Below, one piece after another: positions 40,099 to 48,681 of a stretch of 64,000 bases of DNA. The stretch covers positions 1-64,000 of the forward strand of contig CAWINT010000011.1 of NCBI GenBank assembly GCA_963837515.1, in the 5' to 3' direction. A program made the position numbers and the translations under genes. The notes under the pieces were generated by a model. That model did not search any database. It had not been told where the DNA came from and saw only the letters and a list, made by a program, of their open reading frames with translations. Source of the DNA: RYN-230 sp963837515 (GTDB lineage Bacteria; Actinomycetota; Actinomycetes; Streptosporangiales; Streptosporangiaceae). Positions within the stretch are counted from its first letter, which is position 1; each line of letters starts with the position of its first letter.

Positions 40099-40707
40099 AT
40101 GAGCACTGTCAGCAACGGCCCGGGCGGCACCCGTCCGGGCGACGGCCCGGGCGCGGCCCGGGGCGTGGCTCCAGCGGCTGCCGAAGGGTGGAACCCGCTC
40201 GCCGACCGGATCGCCGAGCAGGCCCGGGACTTCCTGGACGGGATCATGGCCCTGGCCCGGGGCGAGGGCGGCAATGAGACGGTGCCGCTGCTGCTGCTGG
40301 AAGTCTCCCAGATCCTGCTGGCCGGCGCGCAACTGGGCGCGAGCAAGGATGTCATCCTGCCGGACAACTGGGAGCCGGACGTGGGCGCCGACCCGGACCT
40401 CGATGTGCTGCGTTCCGGCCTGGCCAAGCGGCTGGCCGAATGCGACGAGTACGCGGAGCTGTTCGACCCGTACGCCGATAGCGGGCCGACCGCCTTCCGG
40501 CTGTCCGACGACCTGGCGGCGGTCGCCGCCGACCTCATCCACGGGCTACAGCACTACCGGGCCGGACGCCCGCTGGAAGCGCTGTGGTGGTGGCAGTACT
40601 CCTACGTGAGCCACTGGGGCACACACGGCACCGCCGCGCTGCGGGCGCTGCACGCCGTGCTCGCCCACGCCACCCTGGACGTTCCCGAGGAGACCCGGCC
40701 GGGCTGA
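40099..40707 (+). CDS. DUF5063 family protein
   Basis: A 202-residue protein. After a Gly/Pro-rich first 30 residues comes WNPLADRIAEQARDFLDGIM, LLLLEVSQILLAGAQLGASK, DLDVLRSGLAKRLAECDEYA and LIHGLQHYRAGRPLEALWWW, the DUF5063 pattern. The gene commonly stands between recR and lysC in actinomycetes. No biochemical role is known. ATG 40099 follows GCGAGGACACC. Confidence 0.88.
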   Translation: MSTVSNGPGGTRPGDGPGAARGVAPAAAEGWNPLADRIAEQARDFLDGIMALARGEGGNETVPLLLLEVSQILLAGAQLGASKDVILPDNWEPDVGADPDLDVLRSGLAKRLAECDEYAELFDPYADSGPTAFRLSDDLAAVAADLIHGLQHYRAGRPLEALWWWQYSYVSHWGTHGTAALRALHAVLAHATLDVPEETRPG

Positions 40708-40810
40708 CCGGGCCGGCGGCCATCCGCCGGGAAAACCCTGGCGGCTCACTCCGGCCGGGTAGGTACACTCAAGCGGCCAGCAGCCGGAACGCGGGAGGAG
40801 CGGCTCACCC

Positions 40811-42088
40811 GTGGCCCTTGTCGTGCAGAAGTACGGTGGATCCTCGGTGGCCGATGCCGACGGCATCAAGCGGGTGGCCCAGCGCATCGTGGCTACCCGG
40901 AAGGCCGGGCATTCCGTGGTCGTGGTGGTGTCGGCCATGGGTGACACCACGGACGAACTGCACGACCTGGCCAAACAGGTCAGCCCGCTGCCCCCCGGCC
41001 GGGAACTGGACATGCTGCTCACCGCCGGTGAGCGGATCTCGATGGCGCTGCTGGCGATGGCGATCGCCAACCTCGGGCTGGAGGCCCGCTCGTTCACCGG
41101 GTCGCAGGCGGGGGTGATCACCGACTCGGCGCACGGCAAGGCGCGGATCATCGATGTGACCCCGGGCCGGATCGCCGTGGCGCTGGAGGAGGGTGCCATC
41201 CCGATCGTGGCCGGCTTCCAGGGCGTATCCCAGCAGGGCAAGGACATCACCACGCTGGGCCGGGGCGGCTCGGACACCACCGCGGTGGCGCTGGCCGCGG
41301 CGCTCGACGCGGACGTCTGCGAGATCTACAGCGACGTGGACGGCGTGTTCACCGCCGACCCGCGGATCGTCCGGACCGCCCGGCGCATCCCGTGGGTCAG
41401 CTACGAGGAGATGCTCGAGATGGCCGCCTGCGGGGCCAAGATCCTGCAGTTGCGCTGCGTCGAGTACGCCCGGCGGTACGGCATGGCGATCCACGTCCGG
41501 TCCTCGTTCAGCAACCGCACGGGCACCATGATCAGCGAAACGGACGGCAGGGCGGAAGGAGCCACGGTGGAACAGCCGATCATCTCCGGGGTGGCGCACG
41601 ACCGGAGCGAGGCGAAGATCACCGTTGCCGGGGTGCCGGACAAGGTGGGCGTGGCGGCGGAGATCTTCCGCACCGTGGCCGCCGCCGGCATCAACATCGA
41701 CATGATCGTGCAGAACATCTCCGCCGCCACCACCGGCCTCACCGACATCTCGTTCACGCTGCCCCGTGACGACGGCGAGGCGGCCATGGCGGCGCTGCGG
41801 GACCTCCAGCCCGACATCGGTTTCGGCACGCTGCTGTACGACGACCGGATCGGCAAGGTGTCGCTCATCGGGGCCGGGATGCGGTCCCACCCGGGGGTGA
41901 GTGCCACGTTCTTCGGCGCACTCGCCGACGCGGCGGTCAACATCGAGATGATCTCCACCTCGGAGATCCGGATCTCCGTGGTGGTGAACGAGAAGGACGT
42001 GGACGTGGCGGTGGCCGCGGCGCATCGCGCCTTCGATCTGGACGCCAGCGAGGTGGAGGCCGTCGTTTACGGCGGGAGCGGCCGGTGA
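40811..42088 (+). CDS. lysC: Aspartate kinase
   Basis: A 425-residue aspartokinase, first step to lysine, threonine, methionine and diaminopimelate. Kinase: VVQKYGGSSVADADGIKRVA, LTAGERISMALLAMAI, TTLGRGGSDTTAVALAAAL and EIYSDVDGVFTADPRIV. Two ACT domains follow from about residue 265 (ITVAGVPDKVGVAAEIFRTV, VSLIGAGMRSHPGVSATFFG, INIEMISTSEIRISVVV-like). In related bacteria an internal start makes a separate regulatory beta subunit, which may apply here. GTG 40811. The next gene, asd, overlaps by 4 bp. Confidence 0.96.
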   Translation: MALVVQKYGGSSVADADGIKRVAQRIVATRKAGHSVVVVVSAMGDTTDELHDLAKQVSPLPPGRELDMLLTAGERISMALLAMAIANLGLEARSFTGSQAGVITDSAHGKARIIDVTPGRIAVALEEGAIPIVAGFQGVSQQGKDITTLGRGGSDTTAVALAAALDADVCEIYSDVDGVFTADPRIVRTARRIPWVSYEEMLEMAACGAKILQLRCVEYARRYGMAIHVRSSFSNRTGTMISETDGRAEGATVEQPIISGVAHDRSEAKITVAGVPDKVGVAAEIFRTVAAAGINIDMIVQNISAATTGLTDISFTLPRDDGEAAMAALRDLQPDIGFGTLLYDDRIGKVSLIGAGMRSHPGVSATFFGALADAAVNIEMISTSEIRISVVVNEKDVDVAVAAAHRAFDLDASEVEAVVYGGSGR

Positions 42089-43140
42089 GGGGCAAGCCGA
42101 CGCTGGCCGTGGTCGGGGCGACCGGCGCGGTCGGGTCCGTCATGCTGGACCTGCTCTCCACCCGGGACGACGTGTGGGGCGAGGTCCGGCTCGTCGCCTC
42201 GCCGCGGTCGGCCGGGCGTCACCTGCGGGTCCGCGGGGTGGACACCGAGGTGCGGGCCATCGCGCCCGAGGTGTTCGACGGCGTGGACGTGGCCATGTTC
42301 GACGTCCCGGACGAGGTCTCCGCCCGGTGGGCGCCGGTCGCCGCGGAGCACGGGGCCGTCGCCGTGGACAACTCCGGCGCGTTCCGGATGGATCCCGACG
42401 TGCCGCTGGTGGTGCCGGAGGTGAACCCGGCTGACGCGGCCCGCCGTCCCAAGGGGATCATCGCCAACCCGAACTGCACCACGCTGTCGCTGATCGTGGC
42501 CATCGCCGCGCTGCACCGCGCGTTCACGCTCGAGGAGATGGTGGTCAGTTCCTACCAGGCCGCTTCCGGTGCGGGCCAGGCCGGCATCGACACGCTGTAC
42601 GCGCAGCTGGACAAGACGGCGGGCACCCGGGCACTGGGCCAGCGAGCCGGTGATCTGCGGGCGGTGGTGGGCGACTTCGGGCCGTTCCCGGCGCCCCTCG
42701 CGCTGAACGTGGTGCCCTGGGCCGGCTCGCTCAAGGACGAAGGCTGGTCGTCGGAGGAACTCAAGGTCCGGAATGAGTCCCGGAAGATCCTCGGTCTGCC
42801 CGGCCTGCGGGTGTCTGCCACCTGCGTCCGGGTACCGGTGGTGACCACCCACTCGGTCGCGGTGCACGCGGTGTTCAGCCGCGAGGTCACCCGGGCCGGG
42901 GCGCAGCGGGTACTCAGCGACGCGCCGGGGGTCGTGCTGAACGACGACCCGGAGCGCGCCGAGTTTCCCACCCCGGCGGACGTGGTGGGCACCGACCCGA
43001 CCTGGGTCGGCCGGGTCCGCCGGTCGCTGGACGATCCCCGGGCCATCGACCTGTTCGTCTGCGGCGACAACCTGCGCAAGGGTGCGGCGCTCAACACGGC
43101 GCAGATCGCTGAGCTAGTCGCGGCCGGGCTCAGCGGCTGA
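42085..43140 (+). CDS. asd: Aspartate-semialdehyde dehydrogenase
   Basis: A 351-residue enzyme reducing aspartyl phosphate. NADP motif LAVVGATGAVGSVMLDLL, VDNSGAFRMDPDVPLVVPEVN, catalytic Cys in GIIANPNCTTLSLIVAI, VVSSYQAASGAGQAGID and RVPVVTTHSVAVHAVF (His) are all present. The GTG start overlaps the lysC stop by 4 bp (GTGA), so the two are co-translated, as expected for consecutive steps. Confidence 0.96.
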   Translation: MRGKPTLAVVGATGAVGSVMLDLLSTRDDVWGEVRLVASPRSAGRHLRVRGVDTEVRAIAPEVFDGVDVAMFDVPDEVSARWAPVAAEHGAVAVDNSGAFRMDPDVPLVVPEVNPADAARRPKGIIANPNCTTLSLIVAIAALHRAFTLEEMVVSSYQAASGAGQAGIDTLYAQLDKTAGTRALGQRAGDLRAVVGDFGPFPAPLALNVVPWAGSLKDEGWSSEELKVRNESRKILGLPGLRVSATCVRVPVVTTHSVAVHAVFSREVTRAGAQRVLSDAPGVVLNDDPERAEFPTPADVVGTDPTWVGRVRRSLDDPRAIDLFVCGDNLRKGAALNTAQIAELVAAGLSG

Positions 43141-43212
43141 CCGCGGGCCCGGGCGGCCCCCCTTTCCCGCTGGCTGGCGCAGCGCGCTGGCTTTCCCGCC
43201 CGCACCGAGACC

Positions 43213-43593
43213 TCAGCTACCGAACGAATAGATCGCCCGGTCTGCCACCGTCTCGTAGCCCAGCCGTTGGTAGCGGGCGTTGCTGGTCGGGTTGGCCAGG
43301 TCGGTGAACAGCAGCACCTCGGTGGCCCCCGCGTCCAGCGCGGCCCGGCTCACCGCGGCGGTGACCGCGCCGCGGTAACCGCGGTCGCGGAGCGCGGGCG
43401 GGGTATAGACCGGGCCGACCCGGACCTGCCCCGCGGCCGGCCGGGTCAGCCCGGCCATGGACACCGGCTCGCCGCCCGCCTCCCACAGCGTGAGGCCGCC
43501 GTAGCTGAGCCGGCCGCCGACCTCGAGCGCGCTGCTGCCCGGGCCGTCGGCGTGGGCCTCGCGGTGGAGTGCCTGGTACCAGTCGATCAGGGG
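43213..43593 (-). pseudogene. N-terminally truncated GNAT acetyltransferase
   Basis: The frame encodes LIDWYQALHREAHADGPGSS, then the GNAT core strand VSMAGLTRPAAGQVRVGPVY, acetyl-CoA loop PPALRDRGYRGAVTAAVSRA and NPTSNARYQRLGYETVADR. The half that should precede it is absent, because a TGA stands at 43594-43596. The only in-frame start (GTG 43464) would skip 40 conserved residues. Stand-alone remnant, close to the 52-bp palindrome, which may mark the breakpoint. Confidence 0.7.
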
Positions 43594-43667
43594 TCACGAT
43601 CGGCCTGGCTGGTCACCCGGGACCGCCCGGCCAGCCCCCGCACCCCCGCCCCCCGCGATCCCGCTGG

Positions 43668-43719
43668 TGGTGATCATGACCTGAGTGTCGTTATAACGAC
43701 ACTCAGGTCATGATCACCA
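43668..43719. repeat. Perfect 52-bp palindrome
   Basis: Two 26-bp arms (43668-43693 and 43694-43719) are exact inverse complements with no spacer; the centre is TTATAA, and each arm carries GATCATGACC and GAGTGTCGTT or their complements. It is far more AT-balanced than its surroundings. It lies between a truncated GNAT and the DUF2203 gene, whose starts both face it. It could be a terminator, a cruciform site or a member of an interspersed repeat family. Confidence 0.95.
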
Positions 43720-43811
43720 GACTCGCTGGCCGGGGACCCCACACCGAACGGGATTCGGCGGGTATGGCGAATCGTGTAGACCCGGGGGGCGGGGCCGGGC
43801 AGGCTGGGACG

Positions 43812-44195
43812 GTGGCACGTGTCTACAGCCTGGCGGCCGCCCGGCAGCTGCTCCCCGATCTACTGGCCGTGGCTGCGGACCTGGTCACCGTCCGGGCCGA
43901 CCTGGTGGACCTGCAGGCGGCCCTGGCCCACGGCGCAGCGTCCCCGCTTGGCGGTCTGCCCGAGGCCAAGGGCCTGGAGGCGCGGTTCAGCGAACTGTTC
44001 GGCTGGTTCGGCGTGCAGGAGCTGGACGTGAAGAGCGTGGCGCCGTTGCTGGTGGACTTCCCGGCCACGCTGGACGGCGAGGCGGTTCTGCTGTGCTGGC
44101 TGGAGGGGGAGCCGGAGCTGCGCTGGTATCACCGGCCCGAACTCGGCTTCGCGGGCCGTCGGCCGATTCCCGAGGCGGGCCTAGCTGGTGACTGA
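43812..44195 (+). CDS. DUF2203 family protein
   Basis: About 127 residues. ARVYSLAAARQLLPDLLAVA opens the family pattern; GLEARFSELFGWFGVQELDV, VAPLLVDFPATLDGEAVLLC and WLEGEPELRWYHRPELGFAG complete it. The last motif (CWL-GEP-L-WYH) is characteristic of DUF2203. GTG 43812 matches the usual start; an in-frame ATG at 43764 would add 16 Gly-rich residues. Function unknown. Confidence 0.85.
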   Translation: MARVYSLAAARQLLPDLLAVAADLVTVRADLVDLQAALAHGAASPLGGLPEAKGLEARFSELFGWFGVQELDVKSVAPLLVDFPATLDGEAVLLCWLEGEPELRWYHRPELGFAGRRPIPEAGLAGD

Positions 44196-44550
44196 CACCG
44201 GCCCCGGGCCGGACTTCGCCGCGCCGTCCCAGTCGGCCCGTCTCCCTGGCCTCGCGCCGCTGTCCCAGCCGGCCGGTCATCGCGGCCGCGCCGCGCCGCG
44301 CCGTCCCAGCCGGCCCGAAAACCCCATGCTGACGTGCACAAACGCCCGCTCCAACCACTTTCTATATCGTTTCGTTGCGAAGCCGGAATCGGCCGCGATA
44401 GCATCCTGATGCCCGGTAGAGAAGCGGGATCTCCCGGGTTTTGGCCGTACTAGGGCAACGCTGCCGGATAGTCGTGCCAAAGCATGAGCTATTCAGTGTT
44501 TGGTACCCAGGAATGGTAGGCAGCTGAGTCGCTCCTCCCGGGAGGCGGTC
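44196..44550. other. Intergenic region upstream of the redox module
   Basis: About 350 bp without a gene. The stretch 44340-44520 is AT-richer than the rest and includes TTTCTATATCGTTTCG, so it probably carries the promoter of the membrane haem protein gene. No riboswitch or perfect palindrome was recognised. Confidence 0.45.
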
Positions 44551-46938
44551 GTGGTAACGAAGGGCGAAGGCCCAACTGGGCGTTCGATGACCTTCACGGT
44601 GGGTAACGGAAGGCACGGGTACCAGGTAGCCCGTCCCAGGTCAAACGGCTGGCTCTGGACACTGAACGCCGTCGTCATCACCGCCGTGGTCGTCGCGGGC
44701 GCCGCGGTGTCGACCAGCATCGGGCATACCGTCGTGCTGGCCAGTTATCATTTCCTGCTTTTCTATATGGGTGTGCTCGCGCTGATCGCGCTGACCGCTG
44801 AGGTGGCAATAGGGCTCGTCGCGACTGACCGCATTTTCATGAAGCCGGCCGGGCGCGTGACGATGCAAGCAATTCACCGGGCCGTCGGTTTCGGCTCCAT
44901 TTCCTTTCTTGTCGCGCACATTATCCTGGAGATAATCGCCGGCCGGGCCAGCGTGCTCGATTCCGTCATCCCATTCCTGTACCAGCACAAGACTTTTTAC
45001 CTCGGTATCGGGACCCTCGCGTCGGACATGTTCATCATGATCATGGCGATCGGGATCTACCGGGCGCGACTGGCTACCCGGATGTCGCCGCGGGCCTGGC
45101 GGATGCTGCACGCCACGGCCTACGTCGCGTGGCTCTTCGGCCTCATCCACGGGCTGCTCGGCGGTCGCCCGGCCGCGTCCTTCTTCGGCTACAAGGGCTT
45201 CGTGTACTGGTCCTACGGCTTCTGCGTGGCGGCCGTGGCGCTGGCCCTGGTGGTGCGGTTCGTGGCCAAGGACCGGGCGCGCAGCGAAATGGTCGAGCAG
45301 CCGGTGGCCGAGGCTCCGGCCGGGGCCAACATGGCGGCCGTCGCCGCCCTGACCAGCGGCGGCCTGGCGGGCGGCAGCGGCCTCCCGGGCGCTGGGATGC
45401 ACGCCGTGCCGGCCGGCCAGCCGCCGGCCCTCGACGGCCGCCCGGCCGGCCCGGGCCAGCCCGGGCGGCGTCAGCTGGCGCTGCCCGCCGGGCCATCCGA
45501 CGCGGGCGCCGGGCGTACCGGGAGGTACCAGGCCACCGGGAGCTACCAGTCGACGGCACGTCACGACTGGGGCAGCCCGTTCGACCAGCTGGGAGTGGAT
45601 CACCCCTCGGGGCCGCTGCCGCAGCTCCCGGCGGACCACCCGTCCGCTCCGCTGCCCCGGGTGACCGGTTACGAATCGCCCGCGCAGTTGTCCATCCCGG
45701 CTCGCACCGGTCCCGCGCGGCCGCGCGGCCAGGGCGACTGGGCCGCGGCGTATGAGCGGCCGATGGGCGTCCGCCGCGAGGGCGCCCCGGCCCCGCGCTA
45801 CGAGATGACCGGCGAGATCGACCGGCAGGCGACCGGCCAGCGGCCGCGTTACGAGGAGCCCGGCCAGCCGGTTCCGCTGAGCGCGCCGCCGGTCTATGAC
45901 CAGGGCGCCCCATCGGGGTCCTATCCGCGGCCGGGCCTGACCGGGCCGCGGGACTTCACCGGGCCGCGGGACTTCACCGGGCCGCGGGACTTCACCGGGC
46001 CGCGGGACTTCACCGGGCCGCGGGACTTCACCGGGCCGCGGGAGCACGCGCCGCGCTACGAGCGGACCGGCGAGATCGACCGGCCCGGCTCCTACCAGCC
46101 GATGGCTGGGCGGGGGTCAGGGATCCGGGGGAGCTTCCGGCCGGACGACACCGACCCTTACGGCCAGGCCGCGATGTACGGCCGCTCCGACTATGACGAC
46201 CGCCCGGCCCAGTACGGCCGGCCCACCGGGGCCGCGCAGTACGGGCCGCCGGCCGGCTATGCGGCACGCGACCACGCGGCGAACTGGGACGGGCCCACCC
46301 CCTACGGGCCGTCTGGCGGGTACGAGGGGCCGTACCAGCCCGGTCCCGCGCAGCCTGCCGGATACCCGGGCCGCGGCGCGCAGTACCGCGAGCCGGCCAG
46401 GTATTCCCCAGCTGAGCAGCACCCGCACCCGGACCGGTCCAGCGAGTCCGGCGCTTATGCCCAGCCCGGCCCGGGCTACGGGCCGCCCAGCGGTTCGGGT
46501 GGCTACCCGGTTCAGCCGGGTGGTTCGGGTTCGTATGCCGCCCGGGACGGCGGTTCGGGTGGCTACCCGGTTCAGCCGGGTGGTCCGGGTTCGTACGCGG
46601 CGCGCGGCGGTGGCCCCGCTGCCTATGCTGCTCCGTCGGCCGGGTACCCCCAGCCGTCCCGGGACGCTGGTCAGTACGGTCCCCCGGTCGGTTACCCGGC
46701 ACCGGGCGGCCATCGCCAGCCCGCCGGGTACGGTCCGCCGGCCGGCTACGACGAGCCGGAACGTTACGGGCGTTCGGAGCCGTTCGACCAGGAACGGGCC
46801 GCACACTACGCATCCTTCGCGGAGCAGGACGCCTCGTATACCCGTCCCCGGTCCCCGGCGGCCCGCGATTCCTACGACTCGCAAGATGAGACGGACCCGC
46901 TGAATATCGTGACGATGAATACTGGGAATCGCTGGTGA
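44551..46938 (+). CDS. Ferric-reductase-like transmembrane haem protein with long disordered tail
   Basis: About 795 residues. Residues 30-250 hold six to seven helices. Two carry His pairs with haem-ligand spacing: IHRAVGFGSISFLVAHII (H-x13-H) and LHATAYVAWLFGLIHGLL (H-x12-H), the bis-haem pattern of ferric reductase/NADPH-oxidase-type domains. No FAD or NADH domain follows. Instead about 530 residues are disordered and rich in Pro, Gly, Tyr and Arg, including five exact GPRDFT repeats and repeated GSGGYPVQPGG blocks. GTG 44551 has a GGGAGG site 6 bp upstream. The stop overlaps the NuoF-like gene by 4 bp, so that protein is its likely electron donor. Confidence 0.85.
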   Translation: MVTKGEGPTGRSMTFTVGNGRHGYQVARPRSNGWLWTLNAVVITAVVVAGAAVSTSIGHTVVLASYHFLLFYMGVLALIALTAEVAIGLVATDRIFMKPAGRVTMQAIHRAVGFGSISFLVAHIILEIIAGRASVLDSVIPFLYQHKTFYLGIGTLASDMFIMIMAIGIYRARLATRMSPRAWRMLHATAYVAWLFGLIHGLLGGRPAASFFGYKGFVYWSYGFCVAAVALALVVRFVAKDRARSEMVEQPVAEAPAGANMAAVAALTSGGLAGGSGLPGAGMHAVPAGQPPALDGRPAGPGQPGRRQLALPAGPSDAGAGRTGRYQATGSYQSTARHDWGSPFDQLGVDHPSGPLPQLPADHPSAPLPRVTGYESPAQLSIPARTGPARPRGQGDWAAAYERPMGVRREGAPAPRYEMTGEIDRQATGQRPRYEEPGQPVPLSAPPVYDQGAPSGSYPRPGLTGPRDFTGPRDFTGPRDFTGPRDFTGPRDFTGPREHAPRYERTGEIDRPGSYQPMAGRGSGIRGSFRPDDTDPYGQAAMYGRSDYDDRPAQYGRPTGAAQYGPPAGYAARDHAANWDGPTPYGPSGGYEGPYQPGPAQPAGYPGRGAQYREPARYSPAEQHPHPDRSSESGAYAQPGPGYGPPSGSGGYPVQPGGSGSYAARDGGSGGYPVQPGGPGSYAARGGGPAAYAAPSAGYPQPSRDAGQYGPPVGYPAPGGHRQPAGYGPPAGYDEPERYGRSEPFDQERAAHYASFAEQDASYTRPRSPAARDSYDSQDETDPLNIVTMNTGNRW
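45943..46044. repeat. 18-bp tandem repeat inside the haem protein gene
   Basis: Five identical copies of GGGCCGCGGGACTTCACC (45943-46032) and a partial sixth, encoding (GPRDFT)5 in frame. Exact identity at DNA level implies recent slippage expansion. Confidence 0.95.
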
Positions 46939-48521
46939 ACTCGATTTCCATGCCCGAGGCGATGCGGATTGGCCGCGCCCGGCTGACCGCAGGGCTGGAT
47001 CGCTTCGAACGCATAGATCTCGCTTCGCACCAGGAGATCTTCGGGCCGATGCGGCGGGTCACCGCGCGCCAGTTGATCGAAATGGTGGAAAGCGTCGAAA
47101 TGCGCGGCCGAGGCGGTGCTGCTTTCCCTTTTGCCCGTAAGGTCCGGGCGGTCGCTGACGCCTGCGCGCAGCGCAAGTGCAAACCGATGATCCTGATCAA
47201 CGGGAGCGAGGGTGAGCCGGGCAGCTTCAAGGACAAGATGCTGCTGGTCCGGTCGCCGTACCTGGTCCTGGGTGGGGCCCTGCTGGCGGCCCGGGCACTC
47301 AGCGCCAAGATGATCATCATTGGCGTGACCAACCCGGCCGCGGCGGCCTCCATGGCCGAGGCGGCCCGGGCCGAACCGGACCTCAAGAAGATCGTCCGCG
47401 TGGTCGAGGTTCCGGAACGCTTCGTCTCCGGCGAGGGCAGCGCGCTGGTCAACGCGGTCAACGGCAAGGTCCCACTGCCGTCCGGGAAGCGCAAGCGGGC
47501 CAGTGAGAGCGGCGTGGACGGGCTGCCCACGCTGCTGTCCAACGCGGAGACGTTCGCCCAGCTGGCGGTGCTGGCTATGCTCGGCGAGGACGGCTACTGC
47601 TCGGACGGGACACCCGATGAGCCGGGCACCCTGCTGCTCACGGTCGGTGGCTCAGCCGGGCGGCCGGCCGTGGTGGAGGTGCCCGCCGGGATACCGCTCG
47701 GCACCGTGCTGGACATCTGCGAGGCCACCGCCCGGGAGGGCGTGCTGGTCGGTGGCTATCACGGGATGTGGCTGCCCGGCGAGGTGGCCGACGACGTGCC
47801 GGTGTCCCGCGCCGGGCTGGACGCGGCGGGCGGCACGCTGGGCGCTGGCATCGTGCTCCCGCTCGGCGGCGGGACGTGCCCGCTCGGCGAGGTGGCCCGG
47901 GTCGTGCGCTACCTGGCCAAGGAATCCTCCGGCCAGTGCGGCCCGTGCAAGCTCGGGCTGCCGGGGCTGGCCCGCTCGATGTCCGCGCTCGCGGACGGCT
48001 CGGGCGGGCTGGACACGCTGGACACGGCCCGCCGGACCGCTTCGGTGGTCCGCGGCCGGGGGGCCTGCTCCCACCCGGACGGGGTGTCCCGGTTCGTGCT
48101 CTCCGCCCTGGACGTGTTCAGCGACGACCTGACCATGCACCTGTTCCGCGGGTCCTGCGGCCGCCCGGTACGTGGCCTGCTGCCGCTCGGGCCGGAAGAG
48201 GAGTCCCAGGTGCGGCTCCGGGTGGACTGGTCCCGCTGTTCCGGTCACGGGCTCTGCGCGAAGATCGCCCCGGAGCTGGTCCAGCTGGACAACCAGGGCT
48301 ATCCGATGTTCCTGGACATGCCGGTGCCGTTCTGGCTGGAAAAGGAAGCGACGCAGGCGGTGGAGATGTGCCCCGCGCTGGCGCTCAGCCTGGCCACCAG
48401 CGGCACCCGCGGTCGCGAGGCGCCGCGGCCGAAGCCGGCCATCAAGGCCGCCCAGCCGACCTCCCTGCTGATGTCCGGGCCGCCCCGGGAACAGCGCCAG
48501 CTCCCCGGTCCCCGCCGCTGA
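46935..48521 (+). CDS. NuoF-like flavoprotein fused to a C-terminal ferredoxin domain
   Basis: A 528-residue soluble protein. VEMRGRGGAAFPFARKVRAV and LINGSEGEPGSFKDKMLLVR are the NADH/FMN-binding parts of the complex I 51-kDa (NuoF) fold. ERFVSGEGSALVNAVNGKVP replaces the usual ICGEE-AL motif. An SLBB-like part follows (about 235-320). The N3-type cluster region reads ESSGQCGPCKLGL plus GACSHPDG, so the first of the four usual Cys is Ser. The last 90 residues are a ferredoxin (RCSGHGLCAKIAPELVQLD and AVEMCPALAL) with three Cys, like 3Fe-4S ferredoxins. It probably passes electrons from NADH or another carrier to the overlapping membrane haem protein. Confidence 0.85.
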   Translation: MNSISMPEAMRIGRARLTAGLDRFERIDLASHQEIFGPMRRVTARQLIEMVESVEMRGRGGAAFPFARKVRAVADACAQRKCKPMILINGSEGEPGSFKDKMLLVRSPYLVLGGALLAARALSAKMIIIGVTNPAAAASMAEAARAEPDLKKIVRVVEVPERFVSGEGSALVNAVNGKVPLPSGKRKRASESGVDGLPTLLSNAETFAQLAVLAMLGEDGYCSDGTPDEPGTLLLTVGGSAGRPAVVEVPAGIPLGTVLDICEATAREGVLVGGYHGMWLPGEVADDVPVSRAGLDAAGGTLGAGIVLPLGGGTCPLGEVARVVRYLAKESSGQCGPCKLGLPGLARSMSALADGSGGLDTLDTARRTASVVRGRGACSHPDGVSRFVLSALDVFSDDLTMHLFRGSCGRPVRGLLPLGPEEESQVRLRVDWSRCSGHGLCAKIAPELVQLDNQGYPMFLDMPVPFWLEKEATQAVEMCPALALSLATSGTRGREAPRPKPAIKAAQPTSLLMSGPPREQRQLPGPRR

Positions 48522-48524
48522 CGC

Positions 48525-48623
48525 CACGTCCCGGCGCCAGCTCCCGGTCCCCGGCCGCAGACCACCACGTCCCGGCGCCAGCTCCCGGTCCCCGGCCGCA
48601 GACCACCACGTCCCGGCGGCCCC
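48525..48623. repeat. 41-bp tandem repeat, two full copies plus a partial
   Basis: Units 48525-48565 and 48566-48606 are identical, with a partial third to about 48623. A diverged copy seems to form the 3' end of the preceding gene (about 48493-48521). They fill most of the gap between the NuoF-like gene and fumC. Confidence 0.9.
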
Positions 48624-48681
48624 GCAGGTTTCATAGCCTGGGCACGGGTAACCGGGCAGCGGCTGGGCGGGAGGAGCGGCA

